Part shown: positions 32,726-36,089 of the stretch, in pieces
Position numbering within the stretch: position 1 is the first letter of the stretch
How the letters are laid out: the number at the start of each line of letters is the position of its first letter
Source: Komagataeibacter oboediens
GTDB taxonomy: Bacteria > Pseudomonadota > Alphaproteobacteria > Acetobacterales > Acetobacteraceae
Length of the DNA: 36,089 bases
NCBI RefSeq assembly: GCF_003207815.1
Contig: NZ_NKTX01000027.1
Location: forward strand, 1 to 36,089
Direction of reading: 5' to 3'
Program-made: the position numbers and the translations under genes
The notes under the pieces: generated by a model
The model's database searches: none
Told to the model about the DNA's origin: nothing
What the model saw: the letters and a program-made list of their open reading frames with translations, nothing else

Positions 32726-34882
32726 ATGACACGAACCCATCCGGGCCGCCGCCATGCGCCCGCACGCCGTCCCGGCCCGTCCCGGCGCCATGCCACGCGG
32801 GGGGCCGGCGTGCTGGCGCTTGTCATGCTGGCGGGGTGCGCGGGGCCGGTTACGGTGCGGCATGTATCGCTGGTGCACAGCTACCGTGACACCACGCGCA
32901 CCGCGCTGCAGGGCGGCAGGCCGGGCGATCCGACCATGGTGGTGCTGCGCCGCCACGGGCTGCTGCCCGCATGGCGCGACAACCCCGACCGCGCCATCGC
33001 CACCCTGCGCACGCAGGCAAAGGGGCGTGATGACGAGGCCGATGTGCTGTTCGCGCTGGCGGAACTCAGTTACCGGCAGGGCCTGCGCCACCACCATGCG
33101 CAGGATTTCCTTGCTGCCGCGGTCTATGCCTATGCCTTCCTTCAGCCCGGCCGGGCCGGTGGCCCCAGCCCGTATGATGAACGCTTCCGGCAGGCATGCG
33201 ACCTGTATAACCTCGGGCTGAGTGCGGCCTTTCCCGCCCCCGTGTCCGTCACGGCGCAGACGCGCGCCCTGCCATGGGGCGATATCGTGCTGGATGCCGA
33301 CCCCGCGCAGCTGCGCTGGCACGGGCGGCTGCTTGAACGCCTGCAGCCCACGGCCACGCTGGGGGTGGGCGGCATACCCAATATCTACCGCACCCCCGGT
33401 CTGGGCGAACCGCTGACCGCACTGGCCCGTCCCGACCCGGCAGCGGGCCATCCGGCCCCGGCCGCCCCCGATACCCCGCATGAAGCCAAGCACCTGACCC
33501 AGCCATCTGCCGTGGCCGACCTGACCGGCCCGGCGCATGATGACGCCCTGCGCGCCGTGCCCACGCCGCCCGCGCCACAGGGCAGCGGGGGACCGGCCAG
33601 CGGCGACCCCACCGGGACGGCTGATGGCGGCCCCGCAACCCCCGATGACGGCAGCTTCAGCGTGTCGGACAGGCTGCGCGTGCCCGCCAGCCTGCTGCTG
33701 GAAATCGACAGCCCGCGTGCGCAGGTGCTGGGTGACCACCTGACCGGACGGCTGGTCCTGCGCGTGATGGACGAAAGCCCGGACACCCCCATCGGCCATG
33801 CCCGCGTGCCCGCCGAATATGACCAGACCGCCGCGCGCGCGCTCAGCCTGGTGGACACCGCGCTGTGGACCAAGGAATATCGGGGTTTCTTTGACGGCAC
33901 GACCTATGACGGCACCCGTCCGCGCCTGATCGCCATGACGCCGCACCACCATGGCAACATGCCGGTGGTGTTCATACACGGCACGGCGTCCAGCCCGTAC
34001 CGCTGGGCCATCATGGTCAATGACCTGCTGGAAGACCGGCGCATCCGTGACCATTTCGATTTCTGGTTCTTTTCCTACGCCACATCCAACCCCATCCCGT
34101 ATTCGGCATGGCAGCTGCGGCATGCGATCACGCAGGCGGTGGACAGTCTGGGCGGGGTGAAGGCGGACCCGGCGCTGGGGCATATCACGCTGGTGGGCCA
34201 CAGCCAGGGCGGGCTGCTGGCGCGCATGCTGGTCATCAACCCCGGTGACCGGCTGTGGGACGGCACGGCGGGGCGGCCGCTGTCGTCCTTCCACCTGAAC
34301 GACAGCACGCGCGAACTGGTGCGCGAGACGATGTTCCCCACCCCCATGCCCGAAATCCAGCGCGTGGTGTTCATTTCCACCCCGCAGCACGGCAGCTACC
34401 TTGCGGCCATGTCCATTGCGCGTTTCGTGGGCAGCATGGTCAGCCTGCCGGTGCGCGTGACCGAAACCGCGCGGGACATCGTGACCGGGGCGGGGGACAG
34501 CACGCACCTGAACAACCGCGTGCTGCGGCTGGGCAGTGTATATGCCATGTCGCCCCACAGCGCGTTCATGCGCACGCTGCCCACCATTCCCATCGACCCC
34601 GACGTGCAGACCCATTCCATCATTCCCGTCTGTGGCAACCCGCGCGACCTGAGCCATGCCGATGACGGGGTGGTGTCGTATGAAAGCGCGCACATACCCG
34701 GCGTGCAGTCCGAACTGGTGGTGCGCAATTCCGAACATTCCACCCAGTCCAATCCCGCCACCATTGCCGAGGTGCAGCGCATCCTGCTGCTGCAACTGGC
34801 CCAGAACCCGCCACGGGACATGCAGCCGGGCACGGCACGGGTGGCGTCGGGCCACGCGGCACGGCGGGCCGGGCGGTCATGA
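32726..34882 (+). CDS. Lipoprotein with C-terminal alpha/beta-hydrolase (lipase/esterase) domain
   Basis: A 718-residue predicted lipoprotein: basic N terminus, signal and lipobox ending LVMLAGC near residue 38. Residues about 50-230 form a helical, TPR-like region (DEADVLFALAELSYRQGL). A Pro/Ala/Gly-rich linker follows (about 235-310), then a hydrolase domain with oxyanion HGTASS, nucleophile Ser493 in VGHSQGG, a probable acid in SHADDGVVSYES and a histidine in RNSEHSTQ. Its anchored location suggests action on lipids or acyl groups in the envelope. It overlaps the next gene by ATGA, so the two are co-translated. Confidence 0.82.
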   Translation: MTRTHPGRRHAPARRPGPSRRHATRGAGVLALVMLAGCAGPVTVRHVSLVHSYRDTTRTALQGGRPGDPTMVVLRRHGLLPAWRDNPDRAIATLRTQAKGRDDEADVLFALAELSYRQGLRHHHAQDFLAAAVYAYAFLQPGRAGGPSPYDERFRQACDLYNLGLSAAFPAPVSVTAQTRALPWGDIVLDADPAQLRWHGRLLERLQPTATLGVGGIPNIYRTPGLGEPLTALARPDPAAGHPAPAAPDTPHEAKHLTQPSAVADLTGPAHDDALRAVPTPPAPQGSGGPASGDPTGTADGGPATPDDGSFSVSDRLRVPASLLLEIDSPRAQVLGDHLTGRLVLRVMDESPDTPIGHARVPAEYDQTAARALSLVDTALWTKEYRGFFDGTTYDGTRPRLIAMTPHHHGNMPVVFIHGTASSPYRWAIMVNDLLEDRRIRDHFDFWFFSYATSNPIPYSAWQLRHAITQAVDSLGGVKADPALGHITLVGHSQGGLLARMLVINPGDRLWDGTAGRPLSSFHLNDSTRELVRETMFPTPMPEIQRVVFISTPQHGSYLAAMSIARFVGSMVSLPVRVTETARDIVTGAGDSTHLNNRVLRLGSVYAMSPHSAFMRTLPTIPIDPDVQTHSIIPVCGNPRDLSHADDGVVSYESAHIPGVQSELVVRNSEHSTQSNPATIAEVQRILLLQLAQNPPRDMQPGTARVASGHAARRAGRS

Positions 34883-35970
34883 CGGACCGGCGCGGGGTGG
34901 ACCCGGCACCCGGCGGCACGGCGGGCCACCTGCCCCGCAGGCCGCGCACATGGCCGCGCCGGGTGGCGCGGTGGGGCCTGCGCGCGGTGCAGGGGCTGGG
35001 CCTGCTGCTGGGGGTGGGGGCGCTTTATTATTCCACCATCCTGCCCGATGCACTGCGGCTGGGGCTGTCGGCAGCCTTTCCCGCCATCATGGTCGGCGCG
35101 CGCTGGCTGCGGCCTGCGGCGCTGTCATGCCCGGTGCGGATCGTGGCGGTCACGGCGCTGGCGGTATGGTACGTGACCGACCCGCCGCGCAATGACCGGA
35201 TCTGGGCGGGGGAATATGCCGTCCCGGCCGATGCATGGCGGGTGGGGGACGTGGTGCATGTCCATAACGTGCGCAATTTCCGCTATCACCGCACCGAAAC
35301 CGATTATACCCCGGCATGGTACGACGCGACGTATGACCTGACGCGGCTGGACAGCGTGGACATGGTGACCTCCTACTGGGCGGGGGAGGCGATCGCGCAT
35401 GTGTTCCTCAGCTTCGGGTTTTCCGACGGGCAGCACCTTGCGGTTTCCATCGAGACACGGCGCCAGGCCCGCTTTCCCTATTCCACCATAGCCGGGTTCT
35501 TTCACCATTACGAACTGTTCTATGTCACCGCCGATGAACGCGACCTGATTGGCGTGCGCACCGACATCCGGCGCGAACGGGTGTACCTGTACCGCCTGGA
35601 CATTGCGCCCGAAGTCCGCGAACGTCTGTTCCTCAGCTACGTTGGGGCGATCCATGACATCATCTACCGCCCCGTGTGGTACAATACCCTGACCGATAAC
35701 TGCACCACCGGCATCCTGGCCCGCGCGGGGGCGCGGCTGCGTTACCGGTTCGACTGGCGCGTGATCCTCAGCGGGCATACGGCGGCCATGGCGTATGACA
35801 TGGACCTGCTTGGTCCGTATGACCGCAGCCGCTATCCCGGTTTTGCCGCCGTGCATGACGCAAGCCGCATCCACCGCGCGCGCGATGCGGTGATCGACCC
35901 CGGCTATTCCGCCGCCATCCGTGCGGACCTGCCCCCGCCGGAAGGGCCGGGTCGCGCTGACATGCATTGA
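34879..35970 (+). CDS. DUF4105 / Lnb N-terminal periplasmic-domain membrane protein
   Basis: A 363-residue inner-membrane protein. Two or three membrane segments lie between residues 30 and 95 (GLRAVQGLGLLLGVGALYYS, VRIVAVTALAVWYV). The periplasmic part carries the DUF4105 (Lnb N-terminal) pattern: VHVHNVRNFRYHRTETDY, AIAHVFLSFGFSDGQHLAVS, ETRRQ, FYVTADERDLIGVRTDIR and WYNTLTDNCTTGIL. The conserved His and Cys (NCTT) suggest an NlpC-like thiol acyltransferase/protease fold; Lnb is an apolipoprotein N-acyltransferase found elsewhere (known family link). It is coupled to the upstream esterase lipoprotein, suggesting a shared role in lipid or lipoprotein handling (inference). Confidence 0.82.
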   Translation: MTDRRGVDPAPGGTAGHLPRRPRTWPRRVARWGLRAVQGLGLLLGVGALYYSTILPDALRLGLSAAFPAIMVGARWLRPAALSCPVRIVAVTALAVWYVTDPPRNDRIWAGEYAVPADAWRVGDVVHVHNVRNFRYHRTETDYTPAWYDATYDLTRLDSVDMVTSYWAGEAIAHVFLSFGFSDGQHLAVSIETRRQARFPYSTIAGFFHHYELFYVTADERDLIGVRTDIRRERVYLYRLDIAPEVRERLFLSYVGAIHDIIYRPVWYNTLTDNCTTGILARAGARLRYRFDWRVILSGHTAAMAYDMDLLGPYDRSRYPGFAAVHDASRIHRARDAVIDPGYSAAIRADLPPPEGPGRADMH

Positions 35971-36089
35971 AATATATCGCCCGTCCCGTAATACCAACGG
36001 TTATGGGCACTGACCTGTGTGAGCCCACTTTCTAAGACCGATGGATCGAATGGTGTCAGGCAAGGCGGCAAGATTATTCCAAGCGGAAC
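35971..36089. other. Right window edge, possible start of a mobile element
   Basis: Base composition falls below that of the neighbouring genes. Short open frames on both strands reach the edge, but none is recognisable. It might be the end of an insertion sequence, but nothing here proves it. Confidence 0.2.

Noticed and set aside
32618-34855. Long minus-strand open frame (745 codons) opposite the esterase lipoprotein
   Set aside because: It has the same mirror composition; the plus strand has a signal peptide, a lipobox and a hydrolase motif set.
1-36089. CRISPR arrays, tRNA, rRNA or prophage genes
   Set aside because: No regularly spaced repeats, cloverleaf-like sequence or phage structural motifs were seen on reading either strand.

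Overview
The window looks like chromosomal accessory DNA from an acetic acid bacterium (Acetobacteraceae, most likely Komagataeibacter or a close relative). This is inferred from high GC, a sugar-acid/porin cluster, a class I FBP aldolase, a TonB with a proline-rich linker, and a family of short GC/AT-mosaic hairpins after genes. No rRNA, tRNA or CRISPR array is visible. I worked by eye only, so family names rest on motif recognition rather than a database search.

Layout. 1-981: a possible exbD tail, then tonB split by a frameshift at a C7 tract. 1113-2600 (-): Tat-exported Ig-esterase. 2926-8255: sugar-acid block with idnD (-) divergent from a GntP permease, followed by an OprB porin and a DUF1264 protein. 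8256-9700: mostly gene-free, with a NUDIX relic, a 129-bp terminal-inverted-repeat element and a small KGG-like/plasmid-stabilisation-type gene. 9699-11425: a 42-residue ORF overlapping a cobalamin-type radical SAM enzyme by ATGA. 11690-14043: HSL-type esterase (-) and class I aldolase (+). 14189-16772: ScfR/RamB-type regulator (-) divergent from a truncated acetyl-CoA synthetase-like gene. 17111-22902: a complete RND efflux operon (pump, adaptor, outer-membrane factor). 23053-25613 (-): a run of seven small, mostly exported proteins, including two DUF333-like lipoproteins. 25871-27900 (+): Glyoxalase_8-type protein, frameshifted GrpB, LprI-like protein. 28098-31399 (-): CPBP protease, DUF1543 protein and FAD monooxygenase. 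31750-35970 (+): HD hydrolase, then an esterase lipoprotein overlapping a DUF4105/Lnb-N protein.

Themes. Much of the window concerns the cell envelope and exchange with the outside: TonB energy transduction, sugar-acid uptake (porin plus permease plus idonate dehydrogenase), tripartite efflux, lipoproteins and secreted esterases. The least explained items are the short ORF coupled to the radical SAM gene, nine or so related hairpin repeats with paired (covarying) changes, the half-length Acs-like gene beside its likely regulator with a tandem operator, two genes broken at identical C7 tracts, and the block of small exported proteins.
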